Below are positions 7,612 through 16,528 of a DNA stretch of 64,000 bases, one piece after another. The notes under the pieces are model-generated. The model saw only the letters and a program-made list of their open reading frames with translations, searched no databases and was not told the origin of the DNA. The DNA comes from Mammaliicoccus sciuri (GTDB lineage: Bacteria; Bacillota; Bacilli; Staphylococcales; Staphylococcaceae): NCBI RefSeq assembly GCF_002901825.1, contig NZ_PPQD01000018.1, positions 409,132 through 473,131 of the forward strand, in the 5' to 3' direction. Each line of letters opens with the position of its first letter. Position 1 is the stretch's first letter. The position numbers and the translations under genes were made by a program.

Positions 7612-9147
7612 TTATTGATTTTCTAATGCTTCTTCTACTTCATTTTTTATAGTCGTAACATGCGGACCATAAATGATTTGAATACCCGTTCCTTTTTTAA
7701 CGATCCCTCTAGATTCTGTCGTCTTAATGAGATCTTCGTTGAACAAATGTTCATCATTAATCGTTACACGTAATCTTGTTGCGCAACAATCAACTGTATC
7801 TATGTTTTCTTTTCCACCTAAACCTTTAATAATTGTTTCGGCACGTTCACTTGCTTCAACAGTTTGCACAGCTTCACTATCTTCACGTCCTGGTGTCTTA
7901 AAGTTAAATTTCGTAATTAAAAATCTAAATGTTACATAGTATAAGAAGAACCAAACTATACCGATAGGAATGACTAATAAATAGTTCGTCTTACTATTCC
8001 CTTGTAACACACCGAAGAGGATATAATCAATGAATCCGCCACTAAAGGTTTGACCGACAGTGATGTTAAATATGTCAGCCATCATAAATGCTAAACCATC
8101 AAATATTGCATGGATAACATATAATACTGGTGCTATGAATAAGAAACTAAATTCAAGTGGTTCTGTAATACCTGTTAAGAATGATGTTAATGCTGCAGAA
8201 AGCATTAAGCCCCCTACTACTTTTTTCTTCTCTGGTTTAGCTGTGTGGTAAATTGCTAAAGCTGCACCAAGCAACCCGAACATCATTGTAATAAAACGAC
8301 CAGACATGTATCTAGAAATACCTGAATAATAATGTGTTAAATCTGCATCTCCTAATTGTGCAAAGAAGATATTTTGAGTCCCTTGAATGATTTTCCCGTT
8401 AATTTCCATCGTACCACCAAGTGCAGTTTGCCAGAATGGTAAGTAGAATATATGGTGTAAGCCAAATGGCCCAAGCATACGTAATATAAATCCATAAATA
8501 AACGTCCCGATAACACCCGTTTTATTAACAAGACCACCCGCATTGAATATCCAACCTTGAATCGTTGGCCAAACAAAGAACAAAATAACACCTAGTACGA
8601 TTGACGCAATTGACGTTACAATCGGTACGAATCTCGATCCACCAAAGAATCCTAAGAACGGTGGCAATGTGATTTTGTTATATTTATTGTGTAGCATGGC
8701 AGTCATAATACCGACGATGATCCCACCGAACACACCTGTTTCGACAGTTTGAATACCTAGTACCATACCTTGTCCTGCTTTAGCTAACTCTTCTGGTGCT
8801 GCAACATTATCCGTAATCGTTAATAATGCGTTCATCGTCGCATTCATAATTAAGAATCCTAACATTGCTGCTAAACCTGCTGTACCTTTATCACTTCTTG
8901 CTAAGCCTATCGCAACCCCGATTGCGAATAATACTGGTAAATTCGCAAAAACGATATTCCCCGCTGATGACATTAAAATAAATATGTACTGTAATAAATC
9001 TACGTCTAAAATCGGATATGCTTTAATTGTGTTTGGATTACTTAAAGCACCCCCGATACCTAATAACAACCCTGCTGCAGGTAAAATTGCTATGGGTAAC
9101 ATAAATGATTTCCCGAATTGCTGTGCTTTATCAAAAATTTTACTCAT
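7612..9147 (-). CDS. PTS transporter IIBC, glucose/N-acetylglucosamine family
   Basis: A 511-residue PTS permease. Residues 1 to about 400 are the membrane EIIC domain (FGKSFMLPIAILPAAGLLLGIG at the start; GITEPLEFSFLFIAP near the end). The C-terminal EIIB domain carries the phospho-cysteine motif VDCCATRLRV. There is no fused EIIA, so a shared EIIA must supply phosphate. The ATG at 9147 was chosen because an upstream in-frame extension lies in the promoter region. Co-transcription with nanE and nagB argues for an amino sugar, perhaps ManNAc or GlcNAc; the sequence alone cannot separate these from glucose. The divergent RpiR regulator shares its promoter region. Confidence 0.88.
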   Translation of the reverse strand: MSKIFDKAQQFGKSFMLPIAILPAAGLLLGIGGALSNPNTIKAYPILDVDLLQYIFILMSSAGNIVFANLPVLFAIGVAIGLARSDKGTAGLAAMLGFLIMNATMNALLTITDNVAAPEELAKAGQGMVLGIQTVETGVFGGIIVGIMTAMLHNKYNKITLPPFLGFFGGSRFVPIVTSIASIVLGVILFFVWPTIQGWIFNAGGLVNKTGVIGTFIYGFILRMLGPFGLHHIFYLPFWQTALGGTMEINGKIIQGTQNIFFAQLGDADLTHYYSGISRYMSGRFITMMFGLLGAALAIYHTAKPEKKKVVGGLMLSAALTSFLTGITEPLEFSFLFIAPVLYVIHAIFDGLAFMMADIFNITVGQTFSGGFIDYILFGVLQGNSKTNYLLVIPIGIVWFFLYYVTFRFLITKFNFKTPGREDSEAVQTVEASERAETIIKGLGGKENIDTVDCCATRLRVTINDEHLFNEDLIKTTESRGIVKKGTGIQIIYGPHVTTIKNEVEEALENQ

Positions 9148-9175
9148 TCGAACACCTACCTCCCTATTTACCCTA

Positions 9176-9203
9176 AATATAACACCGTGAAAATTATAGT
9201 CAA
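9176..9203 (-). promoter_or_regulatory. Sigma-A-type promoter of the PTS-nanE-nagB operon
   Basis: TTGACT at 9198-9203 and TATATT at 9176-9181 on the minus strand are 16 bases apart and 29 bases upstream of the PTS start codon. Confidence 0.6.
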
Positions 9204-9217
9204 CTTTATTATTTGTT

Positions 9218-9234
9218 TTGAAAAATATTTTCAA
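9218..9234. promoter_or_regulatory. Palindromic candidate operator for the RpiR-type regulator
   Basis: TTGAAAA-ATA-TTTTCAA is a perfect 7-3-7 inverted repeat in the divergent intergenic region. It overlaps the spacer of a plausible plus-strand promoter (TTGTTT at 9213, TATAAT at 9236-9241) and lies just upstream of the PTS promoter. RpiR/SIS proteins bind such AT-rich palindromes; binding here is inferred. Confidence 0.5.
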
Positions 9235-9272
9235 TTATAATGTTATTTATTCTATAAATTGAGGTGTCCTTC

Positions 9273-10079
9273 ATGAATTTTGAAAATCGTATTCAACAAT
9301 TTTCATACCTTTTCACAAAGTCTGATGAAAAGATTGCTAGATTCATACTCGATCATCCAGTTGGCGATCATTTTTCAACAATTACTTCTTTAGCTTATGC
9401 AATTGGTGTATCAACTTCTAGCATTACAAGATTTAGTCATAAATTGAACTATCAACATTTTCAAGATATGAAGTTCAATATTCAACAAACTTATGAGAAG
9501 ACGGATATTCAAAACGTTCCACTCATTAAAAGAATCCACGAATATCATCAAACGCTTATACAACAAACTGGTGAATTTATATCTAACGATAAAATTAATC
9601 AACTGATTGATATTTTAACTAATAGTCGTCAAACGCTTTTTGCAGGTTTAGGGAGTTCTGGTTTAACAGCAACTGAATTCTATTATCGAACGATGAGAAT
9701 GGGCATAGCTGGAAGTTCTGTAACTGATGCGCATCAAATGAAAATTGGTGCTTCGCTATTAAATCGAAATGATGCGTTAATTGCTTTTTCTAATAGTGGC
9801 AAGACAGAAGAACTCATTAATGCTGCTAAAATTGCTAAATCTCAAGGGGCAACTGTTATTGCGATTACAAACTATGCTGGCAGTGAACTGACTGCTTATT
9901 CTGACATTGTCATCATGACGATTGATCAAACGAGAGTGAACGATAAACAATTCATTAACACACAAATTTCAGCACATTTCTTGATTGATGTTGTCAGTTA
10001 TATGTTGTTAGAGCGACAAGATAATATGAATCTTTATCAGCATACGAGAGACGTCATACTTCAAGACAATAAATCATAA
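9273..10079 (+). CDS. RpiR-family transcriptional regulator (HTH + SIS)
   Basis: A 268-residue regulator. Residues 1-80 form an RpiR helix-turn-helix (YAIGVSTSSITRFSHKLNY recognition region), and residues about 105-240 form a SIS sugar-phosphate-binding domain (LFAGLGSSGLTA, LIAFSNSGKTEELI). It probably senses an amino-sugar phosphate and controls the divergent PTS-nanE-nagB operon and itself. The GAGGTG site is 6 bases before ATG 9273; an upstream GTG lies within that site. The divergent pairing and shared palindrome support the role; repressor versus activator cannot be told. Confidence 0.9.
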   Translation: MNFENRIQQFSYLFTKSDEKIARFILDHPVGDHFSTITSLAYAIGVSTSSITRFSHKLNYQHFQDMKFNIQQTYEKTDIQNVPLIKRIHEYHQTLIQQTGEFISNDKINQLIDILTNSRQTLFAGLGSSGLTATEFYYRTMRMGIAGSSVTDAHQMKIGASLLNRNDALIAFSNSGKTEELINAAKIAKSQGATVIAITNYAGSELTAYSDIVIMTIDQTRVNDKQFINTQISAHFLIDVVSYMLLERQDNMNLYQHTRDVILQDNKS

Positions 10080-10156
10080 CTTGTGAGCAGAATGTATATA
10101 AATTTACTCAAGAATTTAGTAGAATAGTAAAGTATATACTATGAGGAGTGAAAGGC

Positions 10157-10516
10157 ATGGAATTAATTCAAGTAGATCAAGTACAATCACTAATATCGGA
10201 ATATGAAAATAAGCCAGTTTATCTCCATGTAGAAACAACAAATGGTGCTTATGCAAACCATTTTGATAGCAAAGTATTTAATGCTGGTACATTTTTAAGA
10301 AATATTCAAGTTACTTTTACACACGCACATTTAACGGGCGGTAATAAAGAACCTTATCGTGTTGGTTTAAAATTAGACAACAACGGTTGGGTTTATGTTC
10401 AAGGATTAACACATTATGAAGTAACTGAAAATAACGAACTATTAATAGCGGGACTAAATTATGAAGGACAACTTGCTGCAACTTTAGAAATTAGTAGCAA
10501 TCCTTTCAAGGATTAA
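10157..10516 (+). CDS. yojF: YojF family protein (DUF1806)
   Basis: A 119-residue small beta-rich protein with the DUF1806 pattern (YLHVETTNGAYA, GGNKEPYRVGLKL, GWVYVQGLTHYE). It is followed after 12 bases by bshB2; the same yojF-yojG pair exists in Bacillus and S. aureus, so a role alongside bacillithiol synthesis is suspected but not shown. ATG 10157 lies 8 bases after GAGGAG; the GTG at 10148 overlaps that site and was not used. Confidence 0.85.
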   Translation: MELIQVDQVQSLISEYENKPVYLHVETTNGAYANHFDSKVFNAGTFLRNIQVTFTHAHLTGGNKEPYRVGLKLDNNGWVYVQGLTHYEVTENNELLIAGLNYEGQLAATLEISSNPFKD

Positions 10517-10528
10517 GAGGTGAATACA

Positions 10529-11197
10529 ATGAATGACGAAAGACAAGTATTAGTTATTTTTCCACATCCAGACGACGAAGCATTTGGAACATCTGGTACA
10601 TTAAGTAAGTTCGTGGACAATGGTACACCTGTAACTTACGCGTGTTTAACGTTAGGACAAATGGGCCGTAACCTAGGTAACCCACCTTTTGCTACACGTG
10701 AATCTTTACCATTTATAAGAGAACGTGAATTAGATGCAGCAGCTGAAGCGATCGGTATCACGGATTTAAGAAAAATGGGCTATAGAGATAAAACAATCGA
10801 ATTTGAACCTAAAGATGAATTAGATAATATGGTAAAATCATTAATAGATGAACTTAACCCATCATTGATTATTTCATTCTATCCTGGTTATTCCGTTCAC
10901 CCCGACCATGAAGCAACTGCAGAATCAGTTGTAAGAACAGTCAGTCGTATGGAAGCATCAGCAAGACCTAAATTACACCTTGTGGCATTTAGTAATGACA
11001 CATACAGCGATTTAGGAGAACCGGATATTAATATAGATATTACTGGATACGAAGAACGCAAGATGAAAGTCCTTAAAGCTCATGCGTCTCAAACAGGTCC
11101 AATGTTACAAAACCTTGCTTCAAATACTCAAGAAGGTGAAGCGGCTAAAGATATGTGGATGAAGACAGAACATTTCTGGACATATCATATTGAATAG
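10529..11197 (+). CDS. bshB2: Bacillithiol biosynthesis deacetylase BshB2
   Basis: A zinc-dependent LmbE-like deacetylase that removes acetyl from GlcNAc-malate in the synthesis of bacillithiol, the main low-molecular-weight thiol of Firmicutes. The metal-binding motif FPHPDDEAFG lies near residues 10-19 and the second histidine motif is in YPGYSVHPDHEATAESV. The length (222 aa) fits BshB2, which can also act on bacillithiol conjugates. It is the second gene of a yojF-bshB2-folE2 plus-strand run. ATG 10529 was chosen over an upstream GTG because of the AGAGGTG spacing. Confidence 0.92.
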   Translation: MNDERQVLVIFPHPDDEAFGTSGTLSKFVDNGTPVTYACLTLGQMGRNLGNPPFATRESLPFIRERELDAAAEAIGITDLRKMGYRDKTIEFEPKDELDNMVKSLIDELNPSLIISFYPGYSVHPDHEATAESVVRTVSRMEASARPKLHLVAFSNDTYSDLGEPDINIDITGYEERKMKVLKAHASQTGPMLQNLASNTQEGEAAKDMWMKTEHFWTYHIE

Positions 11198-11215
11198 ATA
11201 GTGGAGGCAATGTGA

Positions 11216-12094
11216 ATGACACAATTAGATTTATCAACACGTGAAGCGCGCTGGAAATATTTCGGTTCAGTTGACCCTATTAAAGGTACGAAACCAACTG
11301 AAAAAGAAAAGATGCCTGATTTACAAAGCTCTAAGAAAGATTTCCTGTTCGAAATTGAACATGTTGGTATCAAGAACTTAATTTACCCTGTAAGAATTGA
11401 TGATTTTCAAACAGTTGGAAACTTCGAATTTTCAACTAGTTTAAATCAAGACGAAAAAGGTATTAATATGAGCCGTATTATCGAAAGTGTTGAAAAACAT
11501 TATGATAACGGTGTAAAACTAGATTTCGATCATCTAACAACATTATTAAATACACTACAAACTGCAATGATTCAAAATACTGCATCAGTAGATGTAACAG
11601 CAAAATGGTTCTTTAACCGCTTTAGCCCAGTTACAAACCAAAAGGCAGTCGGTCATGCAGATATTAGATATATCTTATCCGTTTCAGAAGATAAAATAAC
11701 AAAGAAATCTTTAGGTATAGAAGTACCTGTAACAACGTTATGCCCATGTTCTAAAGAAATTAGTGAATACTCCGCTCATAATCAGCGTGGTATTATCACA
11801 GTCCTAATTGATTTAGATCCAGAAGTAAGCCTACCAGATAACTATAAAGATATTGTATTAGACGGTATGGAGGCTAACGCAAGTTCAATGTTATATCCAA
11901 TCTTGAAACGAACTGACGAAAAAGCCGTAACAGAAAGAGCATATGAGAATCCAAGATTTGTAGAAGATTTAATTAGATTGGTAGCAGCTGATTTAGTAGA
12001 ATTAGAATGGATTCAAGGATTTGAAATCGAATGCCGAAACGAAGAATCTATACATCAACACGACGCATTCGCAAGATTAAAATATACTAAGTAA
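11216..12094 (+). CDS. folE2: GTP cyclohydrolase FolE2 (type IB)
   Basis: FolE2 converts GTP to 7,8-dihydroneopterin triphosphate, the first step of folate synthesis. The metal-binding cysteine region [13 protein letters not shown] is present and the length (292 aa) is typical. GGAGG is 8 bases before the ATG and the gap from bshB2 is 18 bases, so the three genes are probably one operon. Some bacteria induce FolE2 under zinc limitation, but no clear Zur site is seen here. Confidence 0.95.
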   Translation: MTQLDLSTREARWKYFGSVDPIKGTKPTEKEKMPDLQSSKKDFLFEIEHVGIKNLIYPVRIDDFQTVGNFEFSTSLNQDEKGINMSRIIESVEKHYDNGVKLDFDHLTTLLNTLQTAMIQNTASVDVTAKWFFNRFSPVTNQKAVGHADIRYILSVSEDKITKKSLGIEVPVTTLCPCSKEISEYSAHNQRGIITVLIDLDPEVSLPDNYKDIVLDGMEANASSMLYPILKRTDEKAVTERAYENPRFVEDLIRLVAADLVELEWIQGFEIECRNEESIHQHDAFARLKYTK

Positions 12095-12105
12095 TTTAAA
12101 TAGAG

Positions 12106-12139
12106 AACGGACCGACGTAGAAAAGTCGGTCCGTTTTTT
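12106..12139 (+). terminator. Intrinsic terminator of the yojF-bshB2-folE2 operon
   Basis: ACGGACCGAC and GTCGGTCCGT form a perfect 10-bp stem with a short loop, followed by a run of T, 12 bases after the folE2 stop. Confidence 0.92.
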
Positions 12140-12158
12140 GGTTGTGGATGCGGGAGGG

Positions 12159-12566
12159 CTATTGGTTGATCTTCATGAAAGCAGTACAGTCATATTTATC
12201 TAATGACAGTAACTCATTCTTTTCATAAAAATTGATAGTTTTTTCTGATGTGTCCGTCATTAATACAACTTGTCTGACATGATTAAATCGTTCTTTAATC
12301 ATATTTAAAAGTTTGCTACCTATTCCGTTACCTTGATAATCAGGATCTATAAGAATATCTTGTACATATGCAATTGAATGATCATCGCTTATAATTCTAG
12401 TCAATCCAACTAATTGATCATTATCCCATACAGTTACAAAGTAACAAGTATTTTTTAATAGCACCGTCATATCTTCATTATTCTTTACATATACATCCCA
12501 ACCGACACTTAAATATAACTTTTGTAAATCCTCATTGTTAGGTATTCTCTTTATTGAATATTCCAT
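12159..12566 (-). CDS. GNAT-family N-acetyltransferase
   Basis: A 135-residue single-domain GNAT. The acetyl-CoA binding motif A is visible (VQDILIDPDYQGNGIGSKLLN, about residues 69-89, with the QGNGIG pyrophosphate loop), followed by the V-region MTDTSEKTINFYEKNELL. The acceptor substrate cannot be deduced. It is transcribed from the minus strand, convergent with folE2 across the terminator, with GGGGG upstream of ATG 12566. The upstream spacer contains array 2 of the 41-bp type. Confidence 0.85.
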   Translation of the reverse strand: MEYSIKRIPNNEDLQKLYLSVGWDVYVKNNEDMTVLLKNTCYFVTVWDNDQLVGLTRIISDDHSIAYVQDILIDPDYQGNGIGSKLLNMIKERFNHVRQVVLMTDTSEKTINFYEKNELLSLDKYDCTAFMKINQ

Positions 12567-12679
12567 GGTGATACCCCCTATTATTGCTTAATCATCAAGT
12601 TATCAAAAGTCCATATTATTATAATAAGGTAATTATACATTATTATGGTCGTTTGTGATGTTGTATAAGTTGGTATTCC

Positions 12680-12966
12680 GTTTTCGGGTCGATATTTTTA
12701 TTTATCGGCCTGTAAATCCTGTTTTCGGGTCGATATTTTATTTTATCGGCCTGTAAATCCCGTTTTCGGGTCGATAATTTATTTTATTGGCCTGTAAATC
12801 CTGTTTTCGGGTCGATATTTATTTTTATCGGCCTGTAAATCTCGTTTTCGGGTCGATAATTTATTTTATCGGTCCATATTTCCCGTTTCTGGATCGTTAA
12901 TTTTTCTTATCGGTCCATATTTCTCGTTTCTGGACCGATAATTTTCCATATCGGTCCATATTCCTC
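12680..12966 (+). repeat. Spacer array 2: seven tandem hairpin units with an exact 41-bp period
   Basis: Units start at 12680, 12721, 12762, 12803, 12844, 12885 and 12926. Each holds an inverted repeat with 10-base arms and a short AT-rich loop. Units 1-4 have arms CGGGTCGATA / TATCGGCCTG (unit 3 has TATTGGCCTG); units 6-7 have TGGAYCGWTA / TATCGGTCCA; unit 5 joins the left arm of the first type to the right arm of the second. The array lies 37 bases beyond the terminator of the FMN reductase gene. The rest of the 12567-13037 spacer holds only AT-rich sequence and that terminator. Confidence 0.92.
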
Positions 12967-13002
12967 ACCCTAGCCCGATATTCCCACCATTCTCTATAAA
13001 GA

Positions 13003-13031
13003 AAAGAGCAACAGCCTAAGCTGTTGCTCTC
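13003..13031 (-). terminator. Intrinsic terminator of the FMN reductase gene
   Basis: AGAGCAACAGC and GCTGTTGCTCT form an 11-bp stem with a short loop; on the minus strand it is followed by TTTTC. It begins 7 bases past the stop codon. Confidence 0.85.
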
Positions 13032-13037
13032 CTCTTA

Positions 13038-13616
13038 TTATGAATTTACTTCTTCTGTTTCAATCCACGGGTTATTTTGTATTAATTTTGTGATTTGTTC
13101 TGTAAATAATTTAACGCGTAATTTAATATCATCTACATCTACATAATATGTGCCGTCTTCTGTTTTACCATAGTCTGCATCTTGTGTTGAGATTTGGACT
13201 GGCACTGCAATACCTAATAAGTTTCTCATAATAATACGTAAATGTGATAATGGTTCTGTACTGCGCATACCACCACTATTACATATTAAGCCTACAGGTT
13301 TCATTTTAAATTGATCCATCGTTAAATGATCTAATGCATTTTTCAGTATACCTGAATATGAACCGTGATAATTTGGTGTACCGATAATAATTGCATCGGC
13401 GTCTTCAGCTTTCTCACGTAATTCATTTACATTATCTTTAACGCGTTCGTCATTTAAATGCTTGCCTGATACATCTAAAAACGGTATTTGTTTATCATAT
13501 AAATCAAACAATGTTACTTCCGCACCTTGTTCTTCTAAATTACCTCGAACAAATTGTGCTAGTGCATGTGTATGTGAATATTGTTTTGCGCTACCTACAA
13601 TAAGTAATACTTTCAA
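13038..13616 (-). CDS. NADPH-dependent FMN reductase / flavodoxin-fold oxidoreductase
   Basis: A 192-residue flavodoxin-like reductase of the NADPH-dependent FMN reductase family, with the phosphate loop at the N-terminus (IVGSAKQYSHTHALA) and the flavin-contacting IIGTPNYHGSYSGILKNALDHL (split about residues 75-97). Relatives reduce flavins, quinones or azo dyes. A TTG at 13616 is the likely start because GAGGTG lies 6 bases upstream; the GTG at 13625 is part of that site. A Fur-like box sits over the predicted transcription start, so iron-responsive control is likely and a role in reductive iron handling is possible. Confidence 0.85.
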   Translation of the reverse strand: MKVLLIVGSAKQYSHTHALAQFVRGNLEEQGAEVTLFDLYDKQIPFLDVSGKHLNDERVKDNVNELREKAEDADAIIIGTPNYHGSYSGILKNALDHLTMDQFKMKPVGLICNSGGMRSTEPLSHLRIIMRNLLGIAVPVQISTQDADYGKTEDGTYYVDVDDIKLRVKLFTEQITKLIQNNPWIETEEVNS

Positions 13617-13635
13617 TGTTGTCACCTCAAAATTT

Positions 13636-13650
13636 TAATGATTATCATTA
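13636..13650 (-). promoter_or_regulatory. Fur-type operator upstream of the FMN reductase
   Basis: TAATGATTATCATTA is a perfect 7-1-7 palindrome whose reverse complement equals the inner 15 bases of the classical 19-bp Fur box. It lies directly downstream of a TATAAT -10 element (13657-13662, minus strand), so a bound repressor would cover the start of transcription. Confidence 0.65.
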
Positions 13651-13720
13651 CCGACCATTATAACATACAAAAAAACTATGAATTCAAATTTATAGAAAAA
13701 TCATTCTTTTGGACGATGTT

Positions 13721-14590
13721 TTAGCGGTCATAATCTTTGAGTGCATGTATAATCGCTTTACCTACACCACTATGTTCATTAGTGTCTGTAACATAATCTG
13801 CTATCTCTTTAACTTCGGGTGCACCATTTTCCATGGCAACTGCATATCCTGCTTTTTCTAACATAGAAACGTCATTTAAATTATCACCAATTGCCATTAC
13901 ATCTGACATTGGAATGTTTAATTGATTTGCTATTTCTTCTAAAGCAATACCTTTTTGAGCATCTGAATGCGTAATTTCGATATTCCCTCTTGATGAAGAA
14001 GATACAGCTAAACTTTTTGATTCTGAAATTTCAGCTTTAGCTCTATCAATTTTAGTTAAGTCACTCGCGAAGGCCAATATTTTCAAAATGATTTCGCCTG
14101 GTCTATTTTCGATTTCATCGTAACTATCGACAGTTTTTAAAGTACCGTTGTCAATTCTACTTTGAATGTTGGCACGAATTTTTTTAACATCTGCTTTTTG
14201 ACCTGCTTTTTCAGCGATATCAACGTATATTTCTAAATCTTTTTCTGGGTCTTCTGTATATATACCGAAGTTTGTATATACTTGATAATAAATATCTTCT
14301 TTATTTAAGACGCCTGTAATTTTATTGATTAATGGACGCGTTAATTTAGATGTATGAACGATGTTGAATTCTTCATCTCTTACTTCTGCACCATTTAAAC
14401 AAATATATGGTAATGTTAAATCTGTTTTTTCAATTGGACTGTTTGCTTCATAAAATGCTCTACCCGTAGCTATAACGACAGTTATCCCTTTAGATTGTGC
14501 ATACTTTATTGCTTCATAATTTTCATTAGAAACTTCATGTGCAGCGTTTAATAAAGTACCATCCATATCTGTTGCGATTAACTTAATCAT
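13721..14590 (-). CDS. Cof-type HAD-IIB phosphatase
   Basis: A 289-residue HAD hydrolase. Motif I is ATDMDGTLLN (residues 6-15, nucleophile Asp8), the type IIB cap occupies about residues 85-190, and motif IV is IGDNLNDVSMLEKAGYAVAMENG. Members dephosphorylate sugar phosphates, FMN or pyridoxal phosphate; the substrate here is unknown. It is separated by 104 bases from the FMN reductase and by 59 bases from tadA on the same strand, and the same order occurs in S. aureus. Confidence 0.9.
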   Translation of the reverse strand: MIKLIATDMDGTLLNAAHEVSNENYEAIKYAQSKGITVVIATGRAFYEANSPIEKTDLTLPYICLNGAEVRDEEFNIVHTSKLTRPLINKITGVLNKEDIYYQVYTNFGIYTEDPEKDLEIYVDIAEKAGQKADVKKIRANIQSRIDNGTLKTVDSYDEIENRPGEIILKILAFASDLTKIDRAKAEISESKSLAVSSSSRGNIEITHSDAQKGIALEEIANQLNIPMSDVMAIGDNLNDVSMLEKAGYAVAMENGAPEVKEIADYVTDTNEHSGVGKAIIHALKDYDR

Positions 14591-14649
14591 GAAAGTAACC
14601 TCTTTTCTTTATATTCAACATAAATTTTAACAAATAACAGTAATAATCT

Positions 14650-15174
<525 letters not shown>

Positions 15175-15200
15175 CTATTTTAACATCTGGAGAGATATAT

Positions 15201-15815
15201 ATGAAAAAAACCTTTATCGCAATTGAAGGACCAATCGGCGTCGGGAAAAGCTCTTTAACGAAAAAGCTTGCTGAAGCGCTCCATTACACTGAAGAATTTG
15301 AAATTGTTGATGAGAATCCATATTTAAGTGATTTTTATGACGATATTTCTAAATGGAGCTTTCAAACCGAAATGTTCTTCTTGTGTCATCGTTACAAACA
15401 GTTAACCGATTTAGAAAATATTAACGGTATTGTGAGCGACTATCATATCTTTAAAAATAAGATTTTCGCTAAAAACACATTAAATGAAACTGAATTTGAT
15501 AAATTTAGTAGAATTTATGATATCTTAACTGAAGATATTCGCATGCCTGACCAAATTATCTTTCTCGATGCATCCCTCGAAGTACTTCAACAACGAATTG
15601 CCCATCGAAATAGATCATACGAAACTCAAATTGAAAATGATTATTTAGCTCAACTTAAACGTGACTATAATCAATTTTATGAAGAAGTAAAAAATGAAAT
15701 TGATGCGATTCAAATCGATACTTCTCATTTAGATTTCGTGAATAACACCGCAGATTATCAACAAGTCTTAAACTTATTACAACCTTTGATTGGAGAGATT
15801 ATACATGACAAATAA
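15201..15815 (+). CDS. dgk: Deoxynucleoside kinase, deoxyguanosine kinase type
   Basis: A 204-residue salvage kinase. The Walker A loop is EGPIGVGKSSLTKK (residues 8-21); VDENPYLSDFY and WSFQTEMFFL contact nucleoside, and the lid arginines are in RIAHRNR. It matches the Bacillus Dgk type that phosphorylates dG/dA. ATG 15201 follows GGAGAG. Its last 11 bases overlap the start of dck, so the two kinases are translationally coupled; many bacteria of this group use the pair as a heterologous complex. Confidence 0.9.
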   Translation: MKKTFIAIEGPIGVGKSSLTKKLAEALHYTEEFEIVDENPYLSDFYDDISKWSFQTEMFFLCHRYKQLTDLENINGIVSDYHIFKNKIFAKNTLNETEFDKFSRIYDILTEDIRMPDQIIFLDASLEVLQQRIAHRNRSYETQIENDYLAQLKRDYNQFYEEVKNEIDAIQIDTSHLDFVNNTADYQQVLNLLQPLIGEIIHDK

Positions 15816-16473
15816 AGTCATACCAAATGATGCTATCATTACAATTGCTGGTACTGTTGGTGTTGGAAAATCATCTTTAACACAAGCACTTAGCGAACGA
15901 CTAAACTTCAAGACTTCTTTTGAGAAAGTCGATAACAACCCTTATTTAGAAAAATTTTATCACGACTTTGAACGTTGGAGCTTTCATCTACAAATTTACT
16001 TTTTAGCAGAACGCTTTAAAGAACAAAAAAGAATGTTCGAATATGGTGGCGGATTTATTCAAGACCGTTCAATATATGAAGACGTTGATATATTTGCTAA
16101 AATGCACGAAGAACAAGGCACAATGACTGAAGAAGATTATGCGACGTATAGAGAATTATTTGAAGCAATGGTTATGACGCCTTACTTTCCTAAACCAGAC
16201 GCATTAATCTATTTAGAATGTGACTATAATGACGTCATTCAACGTATCCAAAGACGTGGACGTCAAATGGAAATTGAAACAGATGAAGCATACTGGAAAA
16301 AATTATTCTCACGTTATGATAATTGGATTAATAGTTTTACAGAATGTCCAGTTGTACGTGTAAATATTAACGACTATGACTTATACGAAGATCCAGATTC
16401 CATTAACCATATTATAGATAAAATTGCGCATGTCATTGAGACACACCGTTCAATCGATACACGCGTAAAATAA
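15805..16473 (+). CDS. dck: Deoxynucleoside kinase, deoxyadenosine/deoxycytidine type
   Basis: A 222-residue paralogue of the upstream kinase. The Walker A loop is AGTVGVGKSSLTQ, with FERWSFHLQIYFLAERFKEQ, the catalytic DRSIYED motif and the RIQRRGRQME lid. It matches Bacillus Dck, which phosphorylates dC and dA. ATG 15805 follows GGAGAG. The last codons (ending TRVK-stop) lie inside the left copy of a 64-bp direct repeat; the right copy at 19678 retains these bases, which suggests that the copper module interrupted the original dck/HAD terminator. Confidence 0.92.
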   Translation: MTNKVIPNDAIITIAGTVGVGKSSLTQALSERLNFKTSFEKVDNNPYLEKFYHDFERWSFHLQIYFLAERFKEQKRMFEYGGGFIQDRSIYEDVDIFAKMHEEQGTMTEEDYATYRELFEAMVMTPYFPKPDALIYLECDYNDVIQRIQRRGRQMEIETDEAYWKKLFSRYDNWINSFTECPVVRVNINDYDLYEDPDSINHIIDKIAHVIETHRSIDTRVK

Positions 16474-16520
16474 TAAAAAGGCCATAAACATGCTGTTATA
16501 AGCATATTTATGGCCTTTTA
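16457..16520. repeat. Left 64-bp direct repeat flanking the copper module
   Basis: Contains the last 17 bases of dck and its bidirectional terminator hairpin (stem AAAAGGCCATAAA, 16474-16520). It is identical to 19678-19741 at 63 of 64 positions; the single difference (A at 16498, T at 19719) lies in the hairpin loop. Sequence outside the 64 bp is unrelated on both sides. Confidence 0.93.
16474..16520. terminator. Bidirectional terminator between dck and copB
   Basis: AAAAGGCCATAAA(C)ATGCT pairs with AGCAT(A)TTTATGGCCTTTT, one internal mismatch, with A/T runs on both sides so it can stop transcription from dck (plus) and copB (minus). Confidence 0.9.
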
Positions 16521-16528
16521 AAGTATTT

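Noticed and set aside
12680-12966. The 41-bp array as a CRISPR array
   Set aside because: Units are contiguous and similar along their whole length; there are no unique spacers between constant repeats and no cas genes in the window. The same applies to the arrays at 5350 and 22889.
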